A DNA stretch of 7,318 nt from RGIG8767 sp045531685 (GTDB taxonomy: Bacteria; Bacillota; Clostridia; Lachnospirales; Lachnospiraceae). Made by a program: the position numbers and the translations under genes. Where the stretch lies: positions 1 through 7,318 of the forward strand of contig JAZSEL010000062.1 of the NCBI GenBank assembly GCA_045531685.1. The letters are read 5' to 3'. Of this stretch, positions 1 to 6,147 are shown piece by piece. Below the pieces are notes generated by a model, which saw nothing but the letters and a program-made list of their open reading frames with translations, was not told where the DNA came from and did no database searches. The stretch's first letter is position 1. Each line of letters starts with the position of its first letter.

Positions 1-40
1 AACACATGATTATTTAAATTATCAGAAGTGGTGGAATAAC

Positions 41-289
41 ATGAAAAAGAAGAATGATTTGGTTTGGAGTATAAGTTTTTTTGTAATGTTGATTACAGGA
101 TTTATCGCAGCAGGTTCTATTATCATAGGAATAGAGTTGCCAGATGTTGGTATTCGAATATTAGGTATAGTAGATTTGATTGCGCTTCCGTTTTGGGCGT
201 TTACAACAGTAAAAAAATTAATAAATATCGACATAAACTTTCAGACTGTGCGTTTGCTGAGAAAGATGATATTTAACGCCGTGGATTGA
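41..289 (+). CDS. Small two-TM membrane protein, unknown function
   Basis: An 82-residue protein that I do not recognise. It begins MKKKNDLVW, and two hydrophobic stretches follow at about residues 8-30 and 37-57, separated by a short loop with ELPD. This suggests a small integral membrane protein with two helices. The last 25 residues after TVKKL are not hydrophobic and could be a soluble tail. The ATG lies behind a modest SD (GTGGTGG, about 29-35). The frame is also open upstream to the window edge (…YQKWWNN before the Met), so a longer protein starting outside the window cannot be excluded. An A7 run at 211-217 sits just where the tail starts, so a frameshifted tail is possible. The next gene is only 66 nt downstream on the same strand. 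Function is unknown. Confidence 0.6.
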   Translation: MKKKNDLVWSISFFVMLITGFIAAGSIIIGIELPDVGIRILGIVDLIALPFWAFTTVKKLINIDINFQTVRLLRKMIFNAVD

Positions 290-342
290 ATTTATATATA
301 CATTTCCCCAATATAGAGAGCATTGAAGTAGTAGAGAGGAAT

Positions 343-348
343 GGAGGT
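343..348 (+). promoter_or_regulatory. Ribosome binding site that sets the start at 356
   Basis: GGAGGT lies 7 nt upstream of the ATG at 356. It falls inside the reading frame if the earlier ATG at 341 is used. The earlier ATG has only GAGAGGA close in front of it, so the MSHAEKA start at 356 is preferred over MEVTSMSHAEKA. Confidence 0.75.
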
Positions 349-355
349 AACTAGT

Positions 356-802
356 ATGAGTCATGCTGAGAAAGCGTTAGCGTATTATGCTAATAATTTT
401 AATTGTTCACAAGGTGTATTTGCAACCTATGCCACAGAGATGGGCATTGATGAACAGCTGGCACTAAAGCTGGCAACCAATTTTGGTGGCGGTGAGAGAA
501 AAGGTGAGTTATGTGGTGCTGTGGCCGGTGCGTTAATGATTCTTGGATTAAGATGTGGACATTGTGAGAGCACAGATGCAGATGGGAAAGCAAATGCTTA
601 TGCTGTAACAGAGGAATTTATGAATCGTTTTATTGAGAAAAACGGTAGTGTGGTATGTAGGGAATTATTAGGATATGATATTACAAAAGCAGAGGATATG
701 AAGGTTATTAAGCAGCAAAATTTATTCAGGACACGTTGCCCTAGAATAATAGAAAAAGCTGTGGAAATATTAGACGAAATGATTGCAGAAGGGAAATGCT
801 AA
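356..802 (+). CDS. C-GCAxxG-C-C family putative redox-active protein
   Basis: A 148-residue cytoplasmic cysteine-rich protein with no signal peptide or TM segment. It matches the C-GCAxxG-C-C (PF09719-type) family: an N-terminal FNCSQ cysteine (C17), a glycine-rich NFGGG turn (42-46), then ELCGAVAGALMILGL with C53, CGHC (C67/C70), C101 in VVCREL, and C128 in TRCP. A further cysteine ends the protein (C148). The spaced cysteines are thought to hold a metal or redox centre, but the reaction is not established. In other genomes such genes often sit beside electron-transfer or transporter genes. Here the neighbours are two small membrane proteins, the downstream one 30 nt away with its own SD, so co-transcription is likely. 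Length is normal for the family and no key cysteine appears to be missing. Confidence 0.88.
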   Translation: MSHAEKALAYYANNFNCSQGVFATYATEMGIDEQLALKLATNFGGGERKGELCGAVAGALMILGLRCGHCESTDADGKANAYAVTEEFMNRFIEKNGSVVCRELLGYDITKAEDMKVIKQQNLFRTRCPRIIEKAVEILDEMIAEGKC

Positions 803-832
803 AAGTAATGGAATAGGAAATGGAGGAGAAAA

Positions 833-1087
833 ATGAACGAATTTGTCATGGCAGCATTTCCATGGATATTGATGGGACTGGCACTTGCAATTTTTGCGTC
901 GAGCTGTGCGTTTGAATATGAGGAAGACATGAAAAAACAAAAGAGCAGAATGGCAATTGGTATGTCAATTGGTATTCTTTCCGGAATTGCAATGACAACG
1001 GTGGGGCTGCTTCAAAACTATTCGTTGGGAATTAGTATTGGTCTGCTTTGGGGCATTGTGCTTTCCATGGATGTGCCAAAGGTTTAA
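833..1087 (+). CDS. Small membrane protein, three predicted helices
   Basis: An 84-residue protein of unknown function. It has a hydrophobic segment at about 5-27 (FPWILMGLALAIFASSCAF), a charged cytoplasmic-looking stretch at 28-39 (EYEEDMKKQKSR), and two further hydrophobic segments at about 41-60 and 64-80. The start is well supported by GGAGGA at about 822-827 before the ATG. Spacing of 30 nt from the C-GCAxxG-C-C gene suggests one transcript, so it could anchor or partner that redox protein, but this is inference from position only. I know of no catalytic motif in it. A weak 6-bp hairpin follows the stop. Confidence 0.7.
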   Translation: MNEFVMAAFPWILMGLALAIFASSCAFEYEEDMKKQKSRMAIGMSIGILSGIAMTTVGLLQNYSLGISIGLLWGIVLSMDVPKV

Positions 1088-1098
1088 TTGTTTGTTGG

Positions 1099-1115
1099 GG
1101 GTCAGTGGATGACTC
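1099..1115 (+). other. Short hairpin downstream of the 833-1087 gene
   Basis: GGGTCA and TGACTC can form a 6-bp stem (one G-T pair) around the loop GTGGA, starting 12 nt after the stop codon. No T-run follows, so it is not a standard intrinsic terminator. It may be chance. Confidence 0.2.
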
Positions 1116-1151
1116 AATAGTGTGAAAAGGAATAGCTTGAGGGAAATTATT

Positions 1152-1829
1152 ATGAAAGAATTTTGTTCAGAATATGCAAGTGTAAGATTGATAGAAGAGA
1201 AACAGATTGTTTTGCTCGAATGGAAAAAAGCAGCTTATTTGGAGGATTACAGACAACCCACATCATTTGCATTGGAATTGCTCCGGGATAATCCGGGGAC
1301 TAATTTTGTGATTGATGCCAGAAATGGTTTTGAGGATGATACAAGAGATGTGGAATGGGGATTTCAGTATTTGCTTCCTGAAATGTCAAAAACATCTTGC
1401 CGTTACATATGCTTTATTATGAATCGGGTTAATGACATAGAAGCAGAGATGGATATGTGGACTCTTGAGTTTGGAAGATATTTTGGAGTTGCAAGAGCAG
1501 AGACGTTTGAACAAGCAATTTATTCTTTAAACCATTATATATTCGCAGATGTGAAATATAAGATAAAAGATGGAAAAAGGGAGGAATTTATCAGCAGACT
1601 TTTGGAAGAACAGATTGTGGAAAGAAGCAAGCAGGAACCTGGGAACATTAAATATGAGATAGGCGTGCCGGTGGATTCGCCTAATGAAGTCTGCATAACG
1701 GAACTTTGGGTAAATAAAGCTGAGCAGAAGAGACATGGACAGACAAAACAATATGCAAGACTGACGGAACTTAAAAAGCAGTATGTAGAGTCTGTAGAAA
1801 TATGCAATTATCAAGTGAGCAAGTGTTAG
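1152..1829 (+). CDS. STAS-like / ABM (putative quinol monooxygenase) fusion protein
   Basis: A 225-residue soluble protein with two parts. Residues about 1-125 (RLIEEKQIVLLEW, NFVIDARNGFEDD, CRYICFIMNRV, MDMWTLEF) have the alternating strand/helix look of an STAS/SpoIIAA-like module. Residues about 131-220 (ADVKYKIKDGKREEF, EPGNIKYEIGVPVDS, ITELWVNKAEQKRHGQT) match the antibiotic biosynthesis monooxygenase (ABM, PF03992) fold of dimeric ferredoxin-like proteins, including the conserved tryptophan and the histidine before the last helix. Stand-alone ABM proteins are about 95-105 aa, so the N-terminal module is a real addition. I chose the ATG at 1152 because TTGAGGG (1137-1143) sits 8 nt before it; a GTG at 1122 would add 10 residues with no clear SD. 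The substrate is unknown; ABM relatives oxidise quinols or aromatic compounds without a cofactor, or only bind ligands. Confidence 0.8.
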   Translation: MKEFCSEYASVRLIEEKQIVLLEWKKAAYLEDYRQPTSFALELLRDNPGTNFVIDARNGFEDDTRDVEWGFQYLLPEMSKTSCRYICFIMNRVNDIEAEMDMWTLEFGRYFGVARAETFEQAIYSLNHYIFADVKYKIKDGKREEFISRLLEEQIVERSKQEPGNIKYEIGVPVDSPNEVCITELWVNKAEQKRHGQTKQYARLTELKKQYVESVEICNYQVSKC

Positions 1830-1931
1830 GAGCCACAATGTGTCAAACAGGTCAGGTACTGAAGGTTTATTTGATGCAACCCCTGTAAAGGCAGAGAAAA
1901 TAATAATGAATATACATGGAAGGTAAGGAAA

Positions 1932-2180
1932 ATGAAAATAACTTTAAGAAAAATATAAATTTTATTAATAGTTGGTCTAATTGTAGGAATTGCAGCAGCT
2001 ATGGCGTATTTAGCATACAGTGGAAATTTGCAATTGCAAGTGAGGTATGGTACACACTACTTCTAATTTCGTATATAGAACGAAGAGTGGAGATGTGTAG
2101 AGACTGTACAAGTAATTACAAATGGAGAAATGCTGTACTATCTGTCCCATGAGATTTGGAGAGTCAGGCAACCAAGTTAG
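1932..2180 (+). pseudogene. Decayed membrane-anchored protein gene, three in-frame stops
   Basis: The 377-nt gap between 1829 and 2207 has no intact gene. From an ATG at 1932, with the SD-like GGAAGGTAAGGA just upstream, the frame reads MKITLRKI, stop (1956-1958), then the hydrophobic segment ILLIVGLIVGIAAAMAYLAY, then SGNLQLQVRYGTHYF. Stops at 2064-2066 and 2076-2078 follow, and then an open stretch VETVQVITNGEMLYYLSHE ending at 2178-2180. The segments look coding: one membrane anchor, then a soluble tail. Between the later stops another frame reads TTSNFVYRTKSGDV, which suggests compensating indels as well as nonsense changes. The original was probably a signal-anchored protein of about 80 residues; I do not recognise the family. 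A different frame spans 1916-2152 without stops (78 aa), but its composition is atypical and I take it as a shadow. Upstream, 1830-1931 holds only short ORFs. Confidence 0.5.
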
Positions 2181-2206
2181 CGATATAATTTAAAGGTGGA
2201 GGAACT

Positions 2207-3742
2207 ATGGAACAAAAGAGCATAATTGAAGAATACATGGAGAATGTGTATAAGATTGTATGTGTGTTGGTAGCAATTTCGTGCTTTATGGCGGGGGTAA
2301 TCTATGCGGTGTTGAAGCTGATAGGGGTTCAGGAAAGTACAACGTGGAGTTCAGTGCTAATCTATTTGGCAATTTGTTTGGTATATATTGGTGTTGCATT
2401 TTGGATTATTCGAAATAATACTGATTTAGGGCAAAAAATGAGGTGTACCAAATTGTATATGATAAGCGTCCTGATTATTCAGGCAAATATACTGTATATT
2501 TTTTTCCCGGGAAGAACAATGTGGGGCGTATTTCCTTATTTTTTCATTGTAATGGGATTATTAGTTGACTTTAAATTTCAGGTAGGTGGAACAGTTTTCT
2601 GTCTTGTAACTATGGTGATTCAATGGATAATCCGTAGGGAAGCAGCTCTTCCAATCCAGGGGGACAGTTTTGTTTCTGAAACCGTTATTATGTCAGCAGC
2701 GCTTTTCCTTAGTAGCTTTGGAATGATTGTTTTAATATATTTTATAGAAAAATTTCTTGTGAATGCGAAGAAGGAACAGCTCGCAAAGAATAATAATCGC
2801 ATGGCGAGAATTTTGAACAAATCAGAGAATGTTGTGCAGGTACTGGCAGAGAATACAGATGTCATTACGCAACAGGTAGAAAACGAAAGCGCTTCTTTTG
2901 AAGAGTTGAATGCCATTACTGAAGAATTGGTGGTGATGAACGATGAGATGGTGGAGCAGGTAGAACAAAGCGATGAAAACCTGATGCGTATTGTTAAGGA
3001 AGAAGAAAAACTCACCAAGTATGTAGAATCAAGTTTGGATGCATTTGAAAAGCTTGAAGAAATGTCGATATCTAATGAACAGGGTTTGAGGCGCCTGGTA
3101 GAAGCTAATAAAAACGTAATGAGTGTAAATGATAATATGATAGAAACGATTGACAAGCTAGTGGGTGGAACGGAACAGATTAAGCAGACAGTTTCGGCGA
3201 TTGACGAGATTGCAAGTTCTACAAAGCTGTTGGCGTTGAATGCGTCTATAGAAGCTGCACGTGCCGGAGAGGCAGGAAAAGGCTTTGCCGTAGTGGCAGG
3301 TGAAATTCAGAATTTGTCCAGCAATACAAAAAGTCTCCTTGATGAAATTAACAATATAATTGATATTGTTAATGAAGATACCCAAAATACCTCCAGTAAA
3401 GTGGAAATCAGCAATGGAGAGATACGGAAGCAAAGCGAGGTTTTAGCGGATACCGTTCAGTCAATATGGGAGATGATTGAGCTGGTGAAAAAGTCATCTG
3501 AGAATATTAAGGCTGTTGAAAAGCTTAATTCTATACAAGAAGAGCTGCTTGCAGCGAACTCAGAGAAGAATAGAAGTATATTGGTTAGGATTCGTCACCA
3601 AAGTAATCAGTTTCATCAGATTGCAGATATGGTACAAAATAATACAGAAAATGTATGTGAAATTAGCCGACAGGTAGAGGAATTAAATGTGACAATGGGG
3701 GATTTGAAGGTGCTTTTAGATCAGAAGGTGGATATTGGCTAA
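2207..3742 (+). CDS. Methyl-accepting chemotaxis protein, six-TM sensor, no HAMP
   Basis: A 511-residue chemoreceptor. The N-terminal part has about six hydrophobic segments (near 13-37, 45-66, 83-100, 105-121, 125-142, 157-182) joined by very short loops, with no large extracytoplasmic ligand domain. A long coiled coil follows from about 190 to the C terminus. The signalling tip at about 330-370 is canonical for the MCP domain (PF00015): AIDEIASSTKLLALNASIEA followed by ARAGEAGKGFAVVAGEI. This is the region that contacts CheA and CheW. No HAMP domain is evident between the last TM and the coiled coil, and no CheR-binding C-terminal pentapeptide is seen. The start is fixed by GGAGG at 2198-2202. 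No che or flagellar genes lie nearby, so it is an orphan receptor feeding a pathway encoded elsewhere. The membrane-buried sensor suggests it may sense membrane state or a hydrophobic signal; that is inference. Confidence 0.93.
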   Translation: MEQKSIIEEYMENVYKIVCVLVAISCFMAGVIYAVLKLIGVQESTTWSSVLIYLAICLVYIGVAFWIIRNNTDLGQKMRCTKLYMISVLIIQANILYIFFPGRTMWGVFPYFFIVMGLLVDFKFQVGGTVFCLVTMVIQWIIRREAALPIQGDSFVSETVIMSAALFLSSFGMIVLIYFIEKFLVNAKKEQLAKNNNRMARILNKSENVVQVLAENTDVITQQVENESASFEELNAITEELVVMNDEMVEQVEQSDENLMRIVKEEEKLTKYVESSLDAFEKLEEMSISNEQGLRRLVEANKNVMSVNDNMIETIDKLVGGTEQIKQTVSAIDEIASSTKLLALNASIEAARAGEAGKGFAVVAGEIQNLSSNTKSLLDEINNIIDIVNEDTQNTSSKVEISNGEIRKQSEVLADTVQSIWEMIELVKKSSENIKAVEKLNSIQEELLAANSEKNRSILVRIRHQSNQFHQIADMVQNNTENVCEISRQVEELNVTMGDLKVLLDQKVDIG

Positions 3743-3796
3743 GCAGGTACACATTTTATATCTACCAATACATTTTCAGTGCATATTCAGAATTTA

Positions 3797-3824
3797 TTGA
3801 AACGGAATGTCGCTTGTCTATATT
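3797..3824 (+). promoter_or_regulatory. Candidate sigma-A promoter
   Basis: TTGAAA (3797-3802) and TATATT (3819-3824) are separated by 16 nt, in the 125-nt gap between the chemoreceptor and the zinc-ribbon gene. Transcription would start near 3831, giving a leader of roughly 37 nt before the ATG at 3868. The match is moderate (4-5 of 6 bases in each box), and AT-rich DNA produces such pairs by chance. Confidence 0.4.
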
Positions 3825-3867
3825 TTGAGAATGGTGAGAGATTTGAAGTATAATGAGGAACAAATTG

Positions 3868-4089
3868 ATGAAAGAATGTCCATATTGTAATGAACAAATG
3901 GAAAAAGGATATATTCCAACAGATGCGATTCCGCCTCAGTGGATACCGGAAGGGAAAAAGATAAATGCTATTCGTTTTATTGTATCAAAGGATGGGGTTG
4001 AATTGTCCGGAGAAAAACGTGCTTCTGGACATAAAGCAAAGGCATATTTTTGCAAGAATTGTGCAATTGCCATTTTGGATGCTAAATAG
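3868..4089 (+). CDS. Small zinc-ribbon protein, DUF6487-like
   Basis: A 73-residue protein with the pattern CPYCNEQMEKGYI near the N terminus (C4 and C7), then PPQWIPEGKK (22-31), then FCKNC near the C terminus (C62 and C65). Two CxxC knuckles about 55 residues apart fit a single zinc ribbon, and the order of motifs resembles the DUF6487 (PF20097-type) family found widely in Clostridia. No function is established. I chose the ATG at 3868 because GAGGA lies about 9 nt before it and the protein then starts MKECPYC. An in-frame ATG at 3853 would add MRNKL but has no good SD. The next small gene starts 28 nt downstream, so the two are probably transcribed together from the candidate promoter at 3797. 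Confidence 0.75.
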   Translation: MKECPYCNEQMEKGYIPTDAIPPQWIPEGKKINAIRFIVSKDGVELSGEKRASGHKAKAYFCKNCAIAILDAK

Positions 4090-4106
4090 AAATGAAATTT
4101 GAATCT

Positions 4107-4112
4107 GGAGGT
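4107..4112 (+). promoter_or_regulatory. Ribosome binding site for the 55-aa GTG-start gene
   Basis: GGAGGT lies 5 nt before the GTG at 4118. It is the main reason to accept this short reading frame as a gene, because no ATG start exists in it. Confidence 0.6.
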
Positions 4113-4135
4113 ACAAAGTGAATAAGTACAAAGTG
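4111..4135 (+). repeat. 10-bp direct repeat across a start codon
   Basis: GTACAAAGTG occurs at 4111-4120 and again at 4126-4135, separated by AATAA. The period is 15 nt, so the two GTG codons (4118 and 4133) are in the same frame. The first copy includes the end of the SD and the probable start codon. It could be a small tandem duplication or a binding site; it may have no role. Confidence 0.6.
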
Positions 4136-4285
4136 TTGTGTATCGTGTTTGCACAAGCTGCAAGTTATTTTATTGCAAGAACGATTAAGCACATAGTAAA
4201 TACGGGAGAAGGTGTAATCACCCCTATTCTTTTGGCACTTGGGTGCATTTGTATATCTTCTATATTTCACAAAAGAAATAACTAA
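4118..4285 (+). CDS. 55-aa two-TM membrane protein with GTG start
   Basis: A short gene easily missed because it starts with GTG. It encodes a 55-residue protein beginning MNKYKVLCIVFAQAASYF, with a first hydrophobic helix at about 5-21, a hydrophilic turn (RTIKHIVNTGEG), a second helix at about 32-50 (VITPILLALGCICISSIF) and a basic tail (HKRNN). The inside-positive ends suggest both termini face the cytoplasm. A strong SD GGAGGT precedes the start by 5 nt. It lies 28 nt after the zinc-ribbon gene and 45 nt before the acetyltransferase, so it fits between them as part of one transcript. I do not recognise the family. It could be a small membrane regulator, but there is no direct evidence of function. 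Confidence 0.6.
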   Translation: MNKYKVLCIVFAQAASYFIARTIKHIVNTGEGVITPILLALGCICISSIFHKRNN

Positions 4286-4330
4286 ATTTCGGTAATCCTG
4301 AGAGATTTGATGTTGTAGGAGCAATGATAT

Positions 4331-4831
4331 ATGCAAATAGGAAATAAAAAAGTGAAATTCAGGAGTGCAGATGTTAAACGTATCTATTTCAATTCCTTCC
4401 CCAAAAATGAGAGAATGCCATTTCCAATGATGGTGGCAATGTCTAAATTATGGAATACGGAGTTTTTAGGGTTTTATGATGGCGATAAATTGTGTGGCTT
4501 TGTATATTTGGCACATAACCGTAAAATAGTGTTTGTTATGTTTTTAGCCGTAGAGGAAACTCTTCGTTCAAAGGGATATGGAAGTGCAATATTATGGGAA
4601 CTACAAAATATGTATCGTGATAAAAAGATTATCATTTCCATTGAACCTTGCGATAAAAATGCCCCCGGCATTGAATTTGAATTGAGAAAAAGGCGAAAAG
4701 CTTTTTATATGCGAAATGGTTACCAAGAAACAGGATATATGATGAAATTAAACGGTGTTGTTCAAGAGATAATAATCGCTAATGGCGAATTTCAAAAAAA
4801 AACAATTCCGTACTTTCTTTGCAATGTATAG
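4331..4831 (+). CDS. GNAT family N-acetyltransferase, C terminus frameshifted
   Basis: A 166-residue GNAT (PF00583-type) protein that would transfer an acetyl group from acetyl-CoA to an unidentified amine. The core reads FLGFYDGDKLCGFVYLA, then VFVMFLAVEETLRSKGYGSA, where R79, G82 and G84 form the acetyl-CoA pyrophosphate loop. Next come IIISIEPC and a C-terminal AFYMRNGYQETGY. The start is set by AGGAG (4317-4321), 9 nt before the ATG. The final residues KTIPYFLCNV look unnatural: after an A9 run (4794-4802), removing one A gives QKKQFRTFFAMYSNGIMWPRIW and a stop at 4878-4880, an ending typical of related acetyltransferases. The intact protein would be about 182 aa. So this copy is a recent frameshift mutant, a sequencing error at the homopolymer, or a gene expressed by slippage. 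The catalytic core is upstream of the shift. Confidence 0.85.
   Translation: MQIGNKKVKFRSADVKRIYFNSFPKNERMPFPMMVAMSKLWNTEFLGFYDGDKLCGFVYLAHNRKIVFVMFLAVEETLRSKGYGSAILWELQNMYRDKKIIISIEPCDKNAPGIEFELRKRRKAFYMRNGYQETGYMMKLNGVVQEIIIANGEFQKKTIPYFLCNV
4794..4802 (+). other. A9 homopolymer, frameshift / slippage site
   Basis: Nine consecutive adenines lie inside the acetyltransferase coding sequence. With eight, the frame continues to 4880 and gives a plausible conserved C terminus. With nine, it ends at 4831. Runs of this length are known sites of replication slippage and RNA polymerase slippage in AT-rich bacteria. Confidence 0.7.
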
Positions 4832-4912
4832 TAATGGGATCATGTGGCCAAGAATATGGAAACAGACCGAGCAGGAATAAAAGATAACTTTCAGGCATGC
4901 GAGGATAAAACA

Positions 4913-5047
4913 ATGGGAATAATAGCGAATCAGATGGCAGTGGAACTATTTTTCAAAATAAAGGAAAAGTTCAAAGTAAAAAAAGAAGAAAAGAAGCAAC
5001 AAAAACAGAAAAAAGAAAGGATGATGAAGGTGGATAACAAGATTTAA
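4913..5047 (+). CDS. Possible 44-aa lysine-rich protein
   Basis: A short reading frame from ATG 4913, with GAGGA (4901-4905) 7 nt before it. The product starts MGIIANQMAVELFFKIKEKF and continues into a strongly basic, Lys/Glu/Gln-rich tail (KKEEKKQQKQKKER). It looks like a short amphipathic or hydrophobic N terminus with a charged coiled-coil tail. The same frame is open back to a GTG at 4844, but that part overlaps the out-of-frame acetyltransferase C terminus and lacks an SD. AT-rich, A-rich DNA often gives such Lys-rich frames by chance, and another frame here is open too (NNGNNSESDGSGT...), so this is a weak call. Confidence 0.3.
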   Translation: MGIIANQMAVELFFKIKEKFKVKKEEKKQQKQKKERMMKVDNKI

Positions 5048-5081
5048 TAGGCAGGCATGAGATGACTGCAGAAGGGGTACG

Positions 5082-6080
5082 ATGCTTAGATTAAAGTATT
5101 TATTTGAAAAAGTTGCTTTGGCAAAGGAATGTATTGAGCTTTACGAATATAATAAGGAAACTCTCGATGATATGATGAGCTTTTTCAGGATATCGTCCAA
5201 CGCGATTTATCCATTTCGCGCAGGAGAGAATGCAGAAAAAATCTGCTTTTTAAGATTGTCTCCGGCAGAGGAGAAGTCATTTGAGGATGTGGTTTCAGAG
5301 GTGGAACTGATTAACTGGCTAATAGAAAATGGATTCCCGGCAATGCGTCCTGTGTCTATGAAAGATGGGGAATTTGCAAAACAGATGCATACCGAATGGG
5401 GCGTTTACAATGTTTCGTGTTTTGAAAAGGTTCCGGGAGAAAGTCTTGAGAATGTAAATGGTACACTTGAGATTGCAAAGGGATACGGATATACACTTGG
5501 AAACCTTCATGCATTATTAAAGGAATATCCGGATTCGGAAAATCGACGTGATCATAGAGCTTTATTGGATGAAATCAGTTGTAGAATTCAGAAATATGAT
5601 GCGCCGGAAACTGTTAAAAGAGAACTTTTGGCTGTGTCTAAAGAAATAGAACAGCTTCCGGTTTTGGCTTCTGATTATGGAATAGTTCATTATGATTTTG
5701 AGCCGGACAATGTATTCTATGATGCAGAGACGGATAGTTTTAGTGTGATTGATTTTGATGATGCTATCTGTTGTTGGTATGCATTGGATATTGTAAGAGC
5801 ATTGGATGGACTTGATGAGGTTGTAAAGGGCAGCGATATGGATGAGGCAAAATTTTACTTCATGGAAGGATATAAGAGTGCAACGGATTTAACAGAGGAA
5901 CAGCAGCAGACATTTGCACTTATGAGAAGACTGGTTCGACTGCAGGAATATGCTGCACTTTTGCACGTTATGAGTGAACCGATTTTAGAGATGCCGGAAT
6001 GGATGATTGGATTGACAGGTAAGCTGAAGTGTAAGCTTCATTGGCTAGAAAGTATGATGGAATCAGGGAAGTTTGAATAG
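5082..6080 (+). CDS. APH / choline-kinase-type phosphotransferase
   Basis: A 332-residue cytoplasmic protein of the aminoglycoside phosphotransferase/choline kinase superfamily (PF01636), which transfers the ATP gamma-phosphate to a hydroxyl group on a small molecule. The N-lobe has SSNAIYPFRAGENAEKICFLRLS, a nucleotide-loop and lysine-strand region, followed by the helix with EVELINWLIENGFPAMRP. The catalytic loop is HYDFEPDN (H203, D205, N210; the HxDxxxxN Brenner motif) and the metal-binding motif is VIDFDD (D224, D226). All key residues are present, so it should be active. The start follows GAAGGGG by 5 nt. The substrate cannot be told from sequence: relatives act on aminoglycosides, choline, homoserine, fructosamines and others, so a resistance role should not be assumed. 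A strong hairpin starts 14 nt after its stop. Confidence 0.9.
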   Translation: MLRLKYLFEKVALAKECIELYEYNKETLDDMMSFFRISSNAIYPFRAGENAEKICFLRLSPAEEKSFEDVVSEVELINWLIENGFPAMRPVSMKDGEFAKQMHTEWGVYNVSCFEKVPGESLENVNGTLEIAKGYGYTLGNLHALLKEYPDSENRRDHRALLDEISCRIQKYDAPETVKRELLAVSKEIEQLPVLASDYGIVHYDFEPDNVFYDAETDSFSVIDFDDAICCWYALDIVRALDGLDEVVKGSDMDEAKFYFMEGYKSATDLTEEQQQTFALMRRLVRLQEYAALLHVMSEPILEMPEWMIGLTGKLKCKLHWLESMMESGKFE

Positions 6081-6093
6081 AAAAATATGGAAT

Positions 6094-6136
6094 GTGAGGA
6101 TGCATCAAGGTAGAGACTGCCTTGGTGTATTCTCGC
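6094..6136 (+). repeat. 20-bp inverted repeat / RNA hairpin after the phosphotransferase
   Basis: Arms 6094-6113 and 6117-6136 pair along all 20 positions around a 3-nt loop AGA (6114-6116). Fifteen pairs are Watson-Crick and five are G-T in DNA, or G-U in a + strand transcript; there are no mismatches on that strand. In the opposite strand the same five positions would be A-C mismatches, which points to selection as a + strand RNA. Its location 14 nt after the 5082-6080 stop fits a transcript 3' end or stabilising structure. No clear T-run follows (TGTAACATC), so it is not a textbook terminator. It could also be a small palindromic repeat element. Confidence 0.75.
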
Positions 6137-6147
6137 TGTAACATCTC

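Noticed and set aside
211..289. Possible frameshift at an A7 run near the end of the first gene
   Set aside because: Both frames after the run give equally plausible hydrophilic tails, so nothing decides between them without homologues.
272..300. TTTAAC ... TATATA as a promoter for the C-GCAxxG-C-C gene
   Set aside because: Only about half of the bases match consensus in an AT-rich stretch; too weak to annotate.
1838..1888. 16-aa ORF MCQTGQVLKVYLMQPL with AGGAG overlapping the previous stop
   Set aside because: Well-placed SD, but the peptide is too short and shows no leader-peptide signature or attenuator structure.
1916..2152. 78-aa plus-strand reading frame in the long gap
   Set aside because: No convincing SD, odd composition (many Asn, Cys, Trp, Arg), and the hydrophobic anchor-like segment appears in a different frame. 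The decayed-gene reading from 1932 explains the sequence better.
2184..2189. Perfect TATAAT before the chemoreceptor
   Set aside because: No matching -35 at 16-18 nt and no extended -10. Transcription would start at the SD, leaving almost no leader.
2620..3156. 178-aa minus-strand reading frame
   Set aside because: It lies wholly antisense to the well-supported chemoreceptor, has a Ser/Phe/Leu-rich composition typical of an antisense shadow, and lacks an SD.
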